From: Mollicutes bacterium | GTDB lineage: Bacteria > Bacillota_I > Bacilli_A > RF39 > UBA660 | DNA length: 64,000 nucleotides | Direction of reading: 5' to 3' | NCBI GenBank assembly: GCA_004552445.1 | Contig: SFOJ01000003.1 | Location: 1-64,000, forward strand | Shown here: positions 43,483 to 52,338 of the stretch, one piece after another | Numbering within the stretch: position 1 is the stretch's first letter | How the letters are laid out: every line of letters begins with the position of its first letter | Made by a program: the position numbers and the translations under genes | Notes under the pieces: generated by a model | Database searches by the model: none | What the model was told of the DNA's origin: nothing | Seen by the model: the letters and a program-made list of their open reading frames with translations, nothing else

Positions 43483-44880
43483 ATGAATATAATAAGTAAA
43501 CTACAATCCATAAAAGAACATATGCCAGATCTTCAAATAAAAGAAGTTTCTTTTGGTATAAATAAAATTTATATTGTAAACATACAAACAGTATCATCAA
43601 GCACATTAACTAATGAATTTATACTTGAATATATATCAAAACGCAGTTTACTTAAAAACGAAATAATTTCTTCACTTAAAAAAGATATTTTAAATTATAC
43701 TCCTTCTATTAGTTTTATAGACATCGATTCTAAAGATGTAATGGAATACCTATTTAATGGATTTTCTATTATTATTTACCATGATGAATGTATAGCATTA
43801 GAAACAAGAGCAAACCTAGATAGAGGCGTTAATGAACCAACAAGTGAACCTACTATCAAAGGACCAAAAGATGCTTTTAATGAAAACTATAATACTAATA
43901 TAGGTTTAATAAGAAAAAGAATAAAAGATGAAAATCTTTATATAAAAGAATTAACTCTTGGAACAAGATCTAAAACTAAAGTAAGTATTATTTACATGAA
44001 TGATATTGTAGATAAAGAATTATTAAATGAAACAATAGAAAAAGTAAGTAGTATCAGTAATGACAAAGTATTAGATACTTATTATATAAAGAGTTTAATA
44101 AGTGGTGAAAACAAATCATCATTTCCATCCATTAAATCAACAGAAAAACCAGATAGTATAGCAAAAGCTCTTACTGAAGGAAAAATATGTATAGTTTCAG
44201 AAAACTCATGCAATGTTCTTATAATTCCAACATTTTTTATAGATTATTTTCATAACGATGAAGATGTTTATCAAAAAAGTATATATATAAAATTTGTTAA
44301 ATTTATAAGAATATTAGCACTATTTATTACAATATTTACACCTTCTATATATTTAGCTATTATTACTTATGATCAACAAATACTACCTACTAGTTTACTT
44401 ATAAATTTTTCACTTCAAAGAGCAAGTGTACCATTTCCAGCATTAATAGAAGCATTTGCCTTAATGTTCACATTTGAATTACTTTATGAAGGAGATGCAC
44501 TAACTCCATCATCAAGAGGAGCTTCTCTTTCAATATTAGGAGCACTAGTTTTAGGAGATGCAGCAGTAAGTGCAGGAATAGTATCACCTATTATGGTTAT
44601 AGTAGTAGCAGTAACTGCCATCTCATCAATATTCTTCGTTTACTATGACTTTCAATCATTTGTAAGACTATATAGATATAGTATAATGATACTTTCCTCA
44701 GTTTTTGGAATAATCGGAGTACTTTTTGGATTCATATTTATAATGACAAATCTTTGTAGTATAAAGTCATTTGGAAAACCATTTATGTATCCAATAAGTC
44801 CTAAATTAAATATTAAAAATAGAAAAACATTAATAAAAAGAGGACTATTACCACAAAATAGTAATAAAGGAGAATCATGA
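43483..44880 (+). CDS. gerA: Spore germination protein, GerA subunit A family
   Basis: The 465-residue protein has the family hallmarks. ETRANLDRGVNEPTSEPTIK is followed by GPKDAFNENYNTNIGLIRKR, and then by SLQRASVPFPALIEAFAL and LSILGALVLGDAAVSAGIVS. A soluble N-terminal domain (about 1-260) precedes about five membrane helices. The A subunit is part of the germinant receptor in the spore inner membrane, which opens to small nutrients. Its stop overlaps the next start (ATGA). No Shine-Dalgarno sequence precedes ATG 43483. The subfamily (GerA, GerB or GerK) cannot be fixed. Confidence 0.95.
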   Translation: MNIISKLQSIKEHMPDLQIKEVSFGINKIYIVNIQTVSSSTLTNEFILEYISKRSLLKNEIISSLKKDILNYTPSISFIDIDSKDVMEYLFNGFSIIIYHDECIALETRANLDRGVNEPTSEPTIKGPKDAFNENYNTNIGLIRKRIKDENLYIKELTLGTRSKTKVSIIYMNDIVDKELLNETIEKVSSISNDKVLDTYYIKSLISGENKSSFPSIKSTEKPDSIAKALTEGKICIVSENSCNVLIIPTFFIDYFHNDEDVYQKSIYIKFVKFIRILALFITIFTPSIYLAIITYDQQILPTSLLINFSLQRASVPFPALIEAFALMFTFELLYEGDALTPSSRGASLSILGALVLGDAAVSAGIVSPIMVIVVAVTAISSIFFVYYDFQSFVRLYRYSIMILSSVFGIIGVLFGFIFIMTNLCSIKSFGKPFMYPISPKLNIKNRKTLIKRGLLPQNSNKGES

Positions 44881-45944
44881 AAAAAATAATAATACCTTTA
44901 ATATTGATATTATCACTCAGTGGATGCAAAGACTACATAGAAATAAATGATTTAGCTATATTAACAGGCATAGTAATAGATTATAAAGATAATATGTATG
45001 AAGTAACCGCACAACTAATAGTTAATGATAAAGATAGTAAAATTGAAGTATTTAAAACTTCATCTAGTTCAATAAATGAAGCAATCGCAGAACTATCAAA
45101 ACTAAGTAATAAAGAAGTATTTATTTCACATTTAAAAGTATTAATCGTAACAGACAGAATAATAAAAAAAGATATAGATTTCAAAGATTATTTTCTAAGA
45201 AGTTCAAAATCAAAAATGAATTTTTATATATATGTAATAGATAATGATATAAGTGATAAAATATTAAATGTATATAAAGAAAATAATGGTTCATCAATAT
45301 ATTTAGAGAAAATGATGAAGTTTAATCAAAATATTTTTTCTTCATCTACTCCATTAAAATTCTTAGAATATGCTTACTATACTTATGAAAAAGGTTATAA
45401 CTTAATATATCCTAAAATAAAAATAGTAAAGAATAATGATAAAGAAGTATTATATTTATCAAATTTAACAACATTTAAAAATGGTGATGAAATAGAACTA
45501 TCAGAAAATGAATCAATATTCTATAATATAGTATCTAACAAAGCTATAAAAACAACACTTACTATTAAATGTGATGATAATAATTTTTCAGTAGAATTAC
45601 AAGATATTAAAACTAAATATAAATGGAAAAATAATAAATTTACTATATCTAATAAAACTAATTCAAAAATTATAGATTATAATTGTAATTATGATTTAAC
45701 AAAAAAAACATCTATAGATAAATTAAATGATTTAACTAGTAATTATATTAAAAATAATATTAACAACTTACTAACATTTATAAAAGATAATAACGAAGAT
45801 ATTATTGGTATAGGAAATTATATTTATAAACACAATAAGAGTTATTTTAAAGATACTAATAAATGGAATAATTATCTAAATAATATAGAATATAAGATAA
45901 ATGTTAAAACAAATATCACTTCTATAGGAGAAATTAAAAAATGA
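44877..45944 (+). CDS. gerC: Spore germination lipoprotein, GerC family
   Basis: The 355-residue protein has a lipoprotein signal peptide with lipobox LSGC at about residue 17. The mature N-terminus KDYIEINDLAILTGIVIDYK matches the GerC signature (EINDLAIVTGIGID). Three small domains follow, the last with NYIKNNINNLLTFIKDNNED, the C-terminal GerAC region. GerC lipoproteins sit on the outer face of the spore inner membrane and are needed for receptor assembly. The gene overlaps both neighbours by 4 nt, giving the usual A-C-B operon. Confidence 0.92.
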   Translation: MKKIIIPLILILSLSGCKDYIEINDLAILTGIVIDYKDNMYEVTAQLIVNDKDSKIEVFKTSSSSINEAIAELSKLSNKEVFISHLKVLIVTDRIIKKDIDFKDYFLRSSKSKMNFYIYVIDNDISDKILNVYKENNGSSIYLEKMMKFNQNIFSSSTPLKFLEYAYYTYEKGYNLIYPKIKIVKNNDKEVLYLSNLTTFKNGDEIELSENESIFYNIVSNKAIKTTLTIKCDDNNFSVELQDIKTKYKWKNNKFTISNKTNSKIIDYNCNYDLTKKTSIDKLNDLTSNYIKNNINNLLTFIKDNNEDIIGIGNYIYKHNKSYFKDTNKWNNYLNNIEYKINVKTNITSIGEIKK

Positions 45945-47041
45945 AAGAATCTAATGAAAAAATAAATAGTTTTTCGCTAAGTACTTTAGTAATAACTTTA
46001 AGTGGAGCTCCATTTTGGGGAATACTAACTAGTTATTTACTTTATAATTCAAGAGAAGCAACACCAATATCCATGATAATTGGTTATATTTTAGGATTAT
46101 TAATTTCTAAAACTATACTAACTCTTAATGATAAACATACCAATTTAATAAGTTCTTTAAAATTCAAAAAAATATATGGAAAATCATCAATAATTATAAA
46201 TTTAATTGTTGCTTTATTATCTATATTTCTATATATATTTTTATGTTATAGATTGTCTTCTTTTTTATCCAGTCAATATTTAACTGAAAAACCTAGTATA
46301 TATTTTTATCTATTAATATTAGGTTTAACTTTCTATATTGCAAATAAAGGAATAGAAACACTAACTAGAGTATCTATTATATCTATTTTAGTTGCTTTTT
46401 CAATATTTATATTTGATTATACTAATCTAATAAAAGATATTAATATAAATAATTTTTTACCTCTTATTACTGTAAGCTATAAAAACATTATAAAATCATC
46501 AATTATTTATGCATTATTTTCTTCAATTCCGCCTATGTTCGTAATGAGCATAAAAAAAGATGATTTAATTGATAAAAACAATTTTAATAAATTATATTAT
46601 AAAATGTACACTTTATCATTTATATCATTATTTATTGCTATAACATTCACAATAGGAGTATTTGGAATAAATCTAGCAAGTTTATTTGACTATCCTCTAT
46701 ATACAGTACTTAAGAAAATAGAAATATTTTCATTCCTAGATTCACTAGAAAATATAAGTGTTATGCTTTGGATTTTATATTCAATTAATGCAGCCGCATC
46801 AGTATTATTATGTATATTTAATAATCTTAAAGAAGCATTAACTCTAAACAAAAAGAAAGAAAAATATATGAAAATAAGTGTTATGATAATAACACTTATA
46901 ATAACTTTTATATTTTATAACAAATATAGTTATATAGAATCCTATGACTATATAAAATATCCATTCTATGTAACTTTAACTATGTTAATAATAATATGTT
47001 TAACTATTATTATTAATAAAATCAAATTTAAAAGAAGCTAA
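45941..47041 (+). CDS. gerB: Spore germination permease, GerB subunit family
   Basis: The 366-residue protein has about ten membrane helices throughout and no large soluble part. The start, FSLSTLVITLSGAPFWGILT, and the segments ANKGIETLTRVSIISIL and KNIIKSSIIYALFSSIPP match GerB proteins of the amino-acid permease superfamily. The B subunit binds the germinant. It is the last gene of the operon and is followed by a bidirectional terminator. The germinant cannot be read from sequence. Confidence 0.92.
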   Translation: MKESNEKINSFSLSTLVITLSGAPFWGILTSYLLYNSREATPISMIIGYILGLLISKTILTLNDKHTNLISSLKFKKIYGKSSIIINLIVALLSIFLYIFLCYRLSSFLSSQYLTEKPSIYFYLLILGLTFYIANKGIETLTRVSIISILVAFSIFIFDYTNLIKDININNFLPLITVSYKNIIKSSIIYALFSSIPPMFVMSIKKDDLIDKNNFNKLYYKMYTLSFISLFIAITFTIGVFGINLASLFDYPLYTVLKKIEIFSFLDSLENISVMLWILYSINAAASVLLCIFNNLKEALTLNKKKEKYMKISVMIITLIITFIFYNKYSYIESYDYIKYPFYVTLTMLIIICLTIIINKIKFKRS

Positions 47042-47053
47042 TCAGCTTCTTTT
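47030..47053. terminator. Bidirectional terminator after gerB
   Basis: A 10-bp perfect stem AAAAGAAGCT/AGCTTCTTTT with a 4-nt loop overlaps the 3' ends of gerB and the convergent gene at 47052. Confidence 0.85.
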
Positions 47054-47552
47054 ATCTTACCATTCCAGGTTTTTTCATATGATCCGCTTTACTTTGGATA
47101 AAAGCTTCTAAATCATTCTTATCAAATGGCTCCATAATTGTTTCAAAATATTTACCATCAGGATAACTAGTTTTTCTTAAAACTTGACTTCCCTTAAAAG
47201 TAAAATAATCAGTTACATCATAAGGATTTCTCTCTTCAATAGAAGGATGTAAACTTACTAGTGAACTAGTAACATATACTCTATCTCCAATTTTCTTAAT
47301 AACACCTTCTAAGCACTTATTTTCAGTACCATTAGAAATAGCTCCATTAAATCCAACTTCACCAGTTTCTATTTTTTTAAGATTCATAACAACAAGATCA
47401 TAAGCAGTAGTAGAAGGATTGCCAACATTAACTTCACTATCAGTAACTTCTTTAGTATGTCTGATTATATCAATGTAATAATCACCTTCTTCTTCACTTA
47501 ATCCTTTATATCCAAAATAAATCTCATATAAAATTCTATCTTCCCTAGTCAT
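47052..47552 (-). CDS. Conserved protein of unknown function
   Basis: The start is at ATG 47552 (MTREDRILYEIYFGYK), after GGGGA. The 166-residue soluble protein opens with an acidic helix, then a beta-rich region (IKKIGDRVYVTSSLVSLHPS, PYDVTDYFTFKGSQVLRKTS) and ends with basic residues. No signal peptide, membrane helix or catalytic motif is evident. I do not recognise the family. It follows khpA with a terminator between them, so it may be a separate unit. Confidence 0.5.
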   Translation of the reverse strand: MTREDRILYEIYFGYKGLSEEEGDYYIDIIRHTKEVTDSEVNVGNPSTTAYDLVVMNLKKIETGEVGFNGAISNGTENKCLEGVIKKIGDRVYVTSSLVSLHPSIEERNPYDVTDYFTFKGSQVLRKTSYPDGKYFETIMEPFDKNDLEAFIQSKADHMKKPGMVR

Positions 47553-47573
47553 AAACAAATCCCCTTTAAAAAA

Positions 47574-47592
47574 GAAATAGTTTAACTATTTC
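47574..47592 (-). terminator. Terminator after khpA
   Basis: An 8-bp perfect stem (GAAATAGT/ACTATTTC) is followed by six T on the minus strand. It ends the rpsP-khpA operon. Confidence 0.75.
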
Positions 47593-47834
47593 TAAAATGA
47601 ATCTATGTTTACTTTAACTTTTCTATTACCTTCATTATAAGCTTTAGCTTGTATTAAAGTTTTAATACTAGTAGCAATCTTACCTTTTTTACCAATTACT
47701 CTACCCATATCAGCTTCTGATACAAGTATTTCGATGGTAGTATCGTCATCACTAGTAAACTCTTGAACTTTAACTAAATCAGGTTCTTTAACCAACTTTT
47801 TTACTATTAATTCAGAAAATTCAACTAAATTCAT
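47592..47834 (-). CDS. khpA: RNA-binding KH-domain protein KhpA
   Basis: The 80-residue protein is one KH domain with the GRVIGKKGKIATSIKTLI loop (GxxG) and the family start [15 protein letters not shown]. KhpA (YlqC) pairs with KhpB in cell division and wall control by binding RNA. It follows rpsP directly, with its start at the rpsP end. rimM and trmD, usual next in Bacilli, do not follow. Confidence 0.94.
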   Translation of the reverse strand: MNLVEFSELIVKKLVKEPDLVKVQEFTSDDDTTIEILVSEADMGRVIGKKGKIATSIKTLIQAKAYNEGNRKVKVNIDSF

Positions 47835-48103
47835 TATTTATTATTTTTAGATTTATGGAATTCTTCCATAACACCTACTTCACTTAAAATGTTCTTAGCT
47901 GTATCTGTAGGTTGAGCTCCTTCCTTAAGCCATTTTAAAGCTGCTTCTTTATCTACATTGTATTTAGTAGCTTCTAAAGGCATATAAGTTCCTATAGATT
48001 CAATAACATTACCATCTCTTTTAGCTCTAGAATCAGCTACAACAACACGATAGTAAGGTCTTTTCTTAGCTCCCATTCTTTTAAGTCTAATTTTAACTGC
48101 CAT
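47834..48103 (-). CDS. rpsP: 30S ribosomal protein S16
   Basis: The 89-residue protein has the S16 start [39 protein letters not shown], and the middle [20 protein letters not shown]. It has the normal length for Bacilli. S16 binds 16S rRNA in the body of the small subunit. GAGGAGAAAG precedes the start. ffh is not upstream, unlike the standard ffh-rpsP order. Confidence 0.97.
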   Translation of the reverse strand: MAVKIRLKRMGAKKRPYYRVVVADSRAKRDGNVIESIGTYMPLEATKYNVDKEAALKWLKEGAQPTDTAKNILSEVGVMEEFHKSKNNK

Positions 48104-48183
48104 ATCTTTCTCCTCCTCAGTGATTAATAATATACACTAATTTAAAAAGTATGTCAACCTTTTTTAGTTAACATATCTTTTTA

Positions 48184-49770
48184 CTAACTATTCTTTAATG
48201 TAAAATATCCAGGACTACTTGTTCCACCATCTATTCTTGCATATGTTTTATCTTTATAAGAAACATTATATGTTGTTCCAGCACCACCTACTAAGTTAGT
48301 AGTATTAAAAAACATATCATCTGACGATGTAACAGAATTAGTATTAAAGATATCACTTGCATATATAGTTTTTAGATTAGTATTATAAAAAAACATATAA
48401 CTCATATCTGTTACTTTACTTGTATCAAAACTGCTTAAATCCAAAGTTGTGGCTGCATTTCCAGAAAACATATGATTCATATTTGTTACATTACTTGTAT
48501 TAAAACTACTTAAGTCTAAGATCGTAGCTGCACTACTATAAAACATCCAACTCATATTAGTTACATTTCTTGTATCAAAATTACTTAAATCTAGGGTTGT
48601 GGCTGCACTACTTCTGAACATACTATCCATATTAGTTACTTTACTTGTATTAAAATTACTTAAATCTAGTGTTATGGCTGCACTGTTTTCAAACATCCAA
48701 CTCATATTAGTTACATTTCTTGTATCAAAATTACTTAAATCTAGGGTTGTCGCATCACTTCCAGCAAACATACTACTCATATTTGTTACTTTACTTGTAT
48801 CAAAACTACTTAAATCTATAGTTGTGGCTGCACTTCCATAAAACATATCACTCATATTTGTAACATTACTAGTATCAAAACTACTTAAGTCTAGGGTGGT
48901 GGCTGCACTTCCATAAAACATAGAATTCATAGAAGTTACATTTCTTGTATCAAAACTACTTAAATCTAGGGTTGTGGCTGCACTTCTAGAAAACACATAA
49001 CTCATAGATGTAAGTGGTTTATTATTTATATATGTACATAATTTACTTGTTACAGGGTCTGTACTAGTTTCATCTGTAAGTTGTACTCCCCATCCATCAT
49101 CACTAATATTTCTCCATGCTAAGCCAAATTCTGATAAATCTCCCTCTTGCATATATCTATAAGTATATTATCCATTTACATACTCTGCTCCTTGTACCAT
49201 TTCTCCATCAAATGTACAGTATATTGGTGTATTATCTACATATTCATTTATTCCTAAAGTACCTGTAAATTTTTTACCTTGATTATAATTTTGTTCAGCA
49301 TTAGTTTCTATAAATGTTATTGTTATATTATATTTATGAGTAATATTTGACTCTACTAAAACATTCTCTTTTATTTTAATTCTTTTAATTGGTGTACTTG
49401 ATAAAGATTCACATGTTCCTTCTTCCAACCCACTAGAGTTTAGTCTAGTACATGTAGCTTCTATTACCATTTCATCATTTATAATTTCATTTATTAGTTC
49501 TTTCCATACTAAATTGTATGATGTATCTAAAGTACCCGTATTTTTAACACTTATTTCTTTTGTTATAGTAGCTCCTGGTTTTATGTTGTTCATTATTATT
49601 TCTGGTCCATCAGTATAAGTAAGTTCTAAAGTACCAGTTTGTACTATCTGATCTTTTACATTATTATTAACTAACGTTGCTGTAAAATAAGCATATGAGA
49701 AACTTACAACTGCTAAAAATAAAAATACTATTCCTATACTAAATATCATCTTTTTTTCTTTATCTACCAT
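48184..49770 (-). pseudogene. TasA-like N-terminus fused to BspA-type repeats, interrupted by one in-frame TAA
   Basis: Two frames are in phase and separated only by TAA at 49168-49170. Across it the protein reads AEYVNG, stop, YTYRYMQEG, and a C-to-T change of a CAA Gln codon would account for it. The N-terminal part (from ATG 49770, after AGGTGAA) has a SipW-type signal with FSYAYFTATL and a TasA/camelysin-like domain. The C-terminal part has about nine BspA/DUF285 repeats of 25 residues (core TLDLSSFDTSNVTNMSDMF), related to leucine-rich surface proteins. Intact, it would be an exported surface adhesin. Downstream codons lack a good ribosome site, so the second part is probably not made. 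Confidence 0.8.
48370..49010 (-). repeat. Tandem 75-bp repeats (25-residue BspA units)
   Basis: About nine units of 75 bp encode TLDLSSFDTxNVTNMxxMFxxSAAT with small changes. The plus strand shows the recurring ATACTACTCAT-like and CTTGTATCAAAACTACTTAA blocks. Identity between units is high enough for copy-number change by recombination. Confidence 0.9.
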
Positions 49771-49803
49771 ACTATTCACCTATTTTAAGTATATAACAAA
49801 AAA

Positions 49804-49821
49804 GATACTATTTCTAGTATC
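49804..49821 (-). terminator. Terminator after the HAD phosphatase gene
   Basis: A 7-bp perfect stem (GATACTA/TAGTATC, 4-nt loop) is followed by six T on the minus strand. Confidence 0.7.
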
Positions 49822-50404
49822 AATTTTTATTTTTAAATTTGTAACCTTTAACATATGGTATTAACTTATTTCCTTCAACAACATATGCAGTTTTAGCTAT
49901 ATTTAATATTGGTAAATCACTTTCACTATCACTATAAGAAGTAACTATCTGAGCATTAGGAATAGTATTAACAAGTCTCTTAACCTTTTCTTCACCTTTA
50001 CAATTCTTTCCAATTATATGTCCATCCTTATCAGTTTTAGTTGCTAGTACATATTTAATACCAAGTTTTTTGCAAAATGGAATAATCCATAATTCATAAG
50101 ATGCACTTATAACAATATCATAATCAGTCTTTCTAGATAAATACCAAGGTTTAATATTCTTCATATGTGAATCTACAAACTTTTCAATATATCCATTTAA
50201 ATCCTCTATTTCAAATAAGAAAGATAACATTGCTTCTTTAACCCTTTCAAAAGTAATAAGACCTCTCTTATAATCACGTTCTAACTTTTTAGTTTTATTT
50301 AACGCTTTTATTACTTTAAATGGATGCTTTTTAAATGAATAAAGCAATATATCCTTATTAGTATCTCCATTATAAATTGTATTGTCAAAATCATATATAT
50401 TCAT
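49820..50404 (-). CDS. HAD-IB family phosphatase (phosphoserine phosphatase-like)
   Basis: The start is at ATG 50404 (MNIYDFDNTIYNGDT), after TTGGTGAA. Motif I is YDFDNTIYNGD, motif II VISASYEL, and motif III/IV YSDSESDLPIL. The cap is a helical insert (about 35-85), as in the HAD-IB class. Related proteins dephosphorylate phosphoserine or lysophosphatidic acid. The substrate here is uncertain. It stands between an FAD oxidoreductase and a surface-protein gene. Confidence 0.8.
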   Translation of the reverse strand: MNIYDFDNTIYNGDTNKDILLYSFKKHPFKVIKALNKTKKLERDYKRGLITFERVKEAMLSFLFEIEDLNGYIEKFVDSHMKNIKPWYLSRKTDYDIVISASYELWIIPFCKKLGIKYVLATKTDKDGHIIGKNCKGEEKVKRLVNTIPNAQIVTSYSDSESDLPILNIAKTAYVVEGNKLIPYVKGYKFKNKN

Positions 50405-50446
50405 ATTTTTCACCAATTATATTGTAACAAATTTTGAATAAAAAAT

Positions 50447-51496
50447 CTATTTATTTAATTTAATAGAATCTATTCCTAATGTCATAATAATATTTCTAAC
50501 TATACTAGTATACATAAACCATCTTTTAATAACTTTAAGTCTTAGTTTTATTTTAAGTTTAATCGTTTTATTTCTATATAATTTAGTTATTTTTTTTATA
50601 TCAACATTATCATTTATAATTTTAGATAATATATCAGCACTTCTAATAGCACTACTTATTCCTTCAAAAGAACTTGCACTTATAAATCCAGCTGCTTCTC
50701 CAACTAAATAAGCACCATCTTTTCCAGTAACAAAATCATTAAATTTTTTAGGCCTATAAACAAGACAAGCTTCTTTTTTTACTGGATTATTTAAATCTAT
50801 ATTTAAAAATCTTGAAATTCTTTCTCTTTGCTCTAAAAACTTATCTTTAGAGTTTTTAATATCAAAAGCTCCACCATATATTAAATATTCATCCTTATGT
50901 ATTAGCCAAGAACAACTACTACTAGTTTTTTTATCAAAAATACAAGAATAAAAAGAATTACTTGAGTCTACACACTTATACCATTCTTGAATTGCCATAT
51001 ATTTCATAATATTATTGTCATAAAATGTTCTTCTAACTATAGAATTACACCCATCAGCACCAACAATTATTTTAGATTTTATTAACTTCTTCTTAGTACC
51101 ATCTAATACTTCAAGAATATAATTATCATCTTTTTTAATACTTACTACTCTTCCATTTATCTTTTTAACATTATTTGGTATTAATGATACTAAATATTTA
51201 TCAAATTTATATCTATCCATATTTAAATAATATCTTTGATAGTATTTAATTTTACCACTTACTAAATCCATTGTTTTAACAGAAAATATTTGAGGACTAA
51301 CTAGTATATCTTTAGGAAGAACTAAATCATAATGAGCAAATTCTTTTTGAGCATCAGGAGCAAGTAAACCACCACATGGTTTTTTATTCTTTTCATTTTC
51401 TGCATCAATTATTAATATTTTATTATTACTTTTAGATATTTGTCTTGCAAGGGTACTTCCAGCAGGGCCAGCACCTATAATAACTATATCGTACAT
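50447..51496 (-). CDS. FAD-dependent oxidoreductase, geranylgeranyl-reductase-like
   Basis: The start is at ATG 51496 (MYDIVIIGAGPAGSTLARQI), after AAAGGAG; the longer frame adds 13 residues. The FAD-binding Rossmann motif is GAGPAGS, the family block is KKPCGGLLAPDAQKEFA, a second site is VGADGCNSIVRR, and GAYLVGEAAGFISASSFEGI is the FAD phosphate-binding loop. This is the geranylgeranyl reductase branch of FAD monooxygenase-like proteins. Such enzymes reduce isoprenoid or related double bonds, or act in hydroxylation. The substrate is unknown; its neighbours are envelope genes. Confidence 0.8.
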   Translation of the reverse strand: MYDIVIIGAGPAGSTLARQISKSNNKILIIDAENEKNKKPCGGLLAPDAQKEFAHYDLVLPKDILVSPQIFSVKTMDLVSGKIKYYQRYYLNMDRYKFDKYLVSLIPNNVKKINGRVVSIKKDDNYILEVLDGTKKKLIKSKIIVGADGCNSIVRRTFYDNNIMKYMAIQEWYKCVDSSNSFYSCIFDKKTSSSCSWLIHKDEYLIYGGAFDIKNSKDKFLEQRERISRFLNIDLNNPVKKEACLVYRPKKFNDFVTGKDGAYLVGEAAGFISASSFEGISSAIRSADILSKIINDNVDIKKITKLYRNKTIKLKIKLRLKVIKRWFMYTSIVRNIIMTLGIDSIKLNK

Positions 51497-51576
51497 ACTT
51501 TTTTCTCCTTTGTAAGTATTATAGTAAATTAACAATTTATTAACAATTAGTTTTACATTTATTTACACAAACAAAA

Positions 51577-51596
51577 AAATCTACATAAGTAGATTT
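51577..51596 (-). terminator. Terminator of the teichoic-acid/dlt operon
   Basis: A stem AAATCTAC/GTAGATTT with a 4-nt loop and seven T on the minus strand lies right after the tagH stop. Confidence 0.8.
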
Positions 51597-51597
51597 C

Positions 51598-52338
51598 TTA
51601 TCCCTCATTCCTCATAAATGCTTCATATTTATCCATTATTTCAACAGGATCACCTTGATCCTTAATAACACCTTCATGAAGCCAAATAACTTTATCACAT
51701 AGTTCTTTAATAGTATTACTATTATGAGAAACAATTACAACTGTTCTATCATCATTACTAATAAGTTCTTTCATCTTATTATAACTCTTCTCTTTAAAAT
51801 GTATATCTCCTACACTAAGAACTTCATCTATTAACATAATATCGGTTTCAAGTATAGCAGTTATAGAAAAAGCAAGTTTAGAATACATACCTGAACTATA
51901 ACTTCTAACAGGTCTATATACAAAGTCACCAAGTTCACTAAACTCTATAATATCATTTACTTTTTCTTCTATTTGTTCTTTTGAATATCCAAGTAACATA
52001 CCAGATAAAAATATATTTTCATACCCAGTTAATTGTTTTTGAAATCCTACTCCAATTGATAGTAATGAAATACTATTACCATGTAAATTAATACTACCTG
52101 AATCAGCACTAAATATGCCAGAGATAGCTCTTAGCATTGTACTCTTACCACTACCATTTTTACCACAAATACCTAAGATTTGACCTTTAGGTACTTCAAA
52201 AGATACTCCTTTTATAGCTTTAAATATTTTACCAGATCCACGTGCTTTTAATCCTCCTTTTTTTAAAGAGAATCTATTCATATCTCTATAATACACATGT
52301 AAATCTTTTACAGTAATTGCCATTTCTTCTTTTTTCAT
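51598..52338 (-). CDS. tagH: Teichoic-acid/polysaccharide ABC transporter ATP-binding protein (TagH type)
   Basis: The 246-residue ATPase has Walker A GICGKNGSGKSTMLRAI, Q-loop region VGFQKQLTGYENIFLS, signature YSSGMYSKLAFSI, Walker B IMLIDEVLSVGD and the H-loop VVIVSHNSN. It is of the RfbE/Wzt/TagH family, and shorter than B. subtilis TagH (about 527 residues), lacking its C-terminal extension. It powers export of a lipid-linked wall polymer with TagG, whose gene ends at its start (TAATG overlap). Confidence 0.9.
   Translation of the reverse strand: MKKEEMAITVKDLHVYYRDMNRFSLKKGGLKARGSGKIFKAIKGVSFEVPKGQILGICGKNGSGKSTMLRAISGIFSADSGSINLHGNSISLLSIGVGFQKQLTGYENIFLSGMLLGYSKEQIEEKVNDIIEFSELGDFVYRPVRSYSSGMYSKLAFSITAILETDIMLIDEVLSVGDIHFKEKSYNKMKELISNDDRTVVIVSHNSNTIKELCDKVIWLHEGVIKDQGDPVEIMDKYEAFMRNEG

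Noticed and set aside
48599..48841. 80-codon plus-strand frame opposite the BspA repeats
   Set aside because: It is periodic only because the repeats are. It is a shadow of the real coding strand.
48370..49010. CRISPR array
   Set aside because: The repeats are tandem, without spacers, and encode protein. No cas gene is present.
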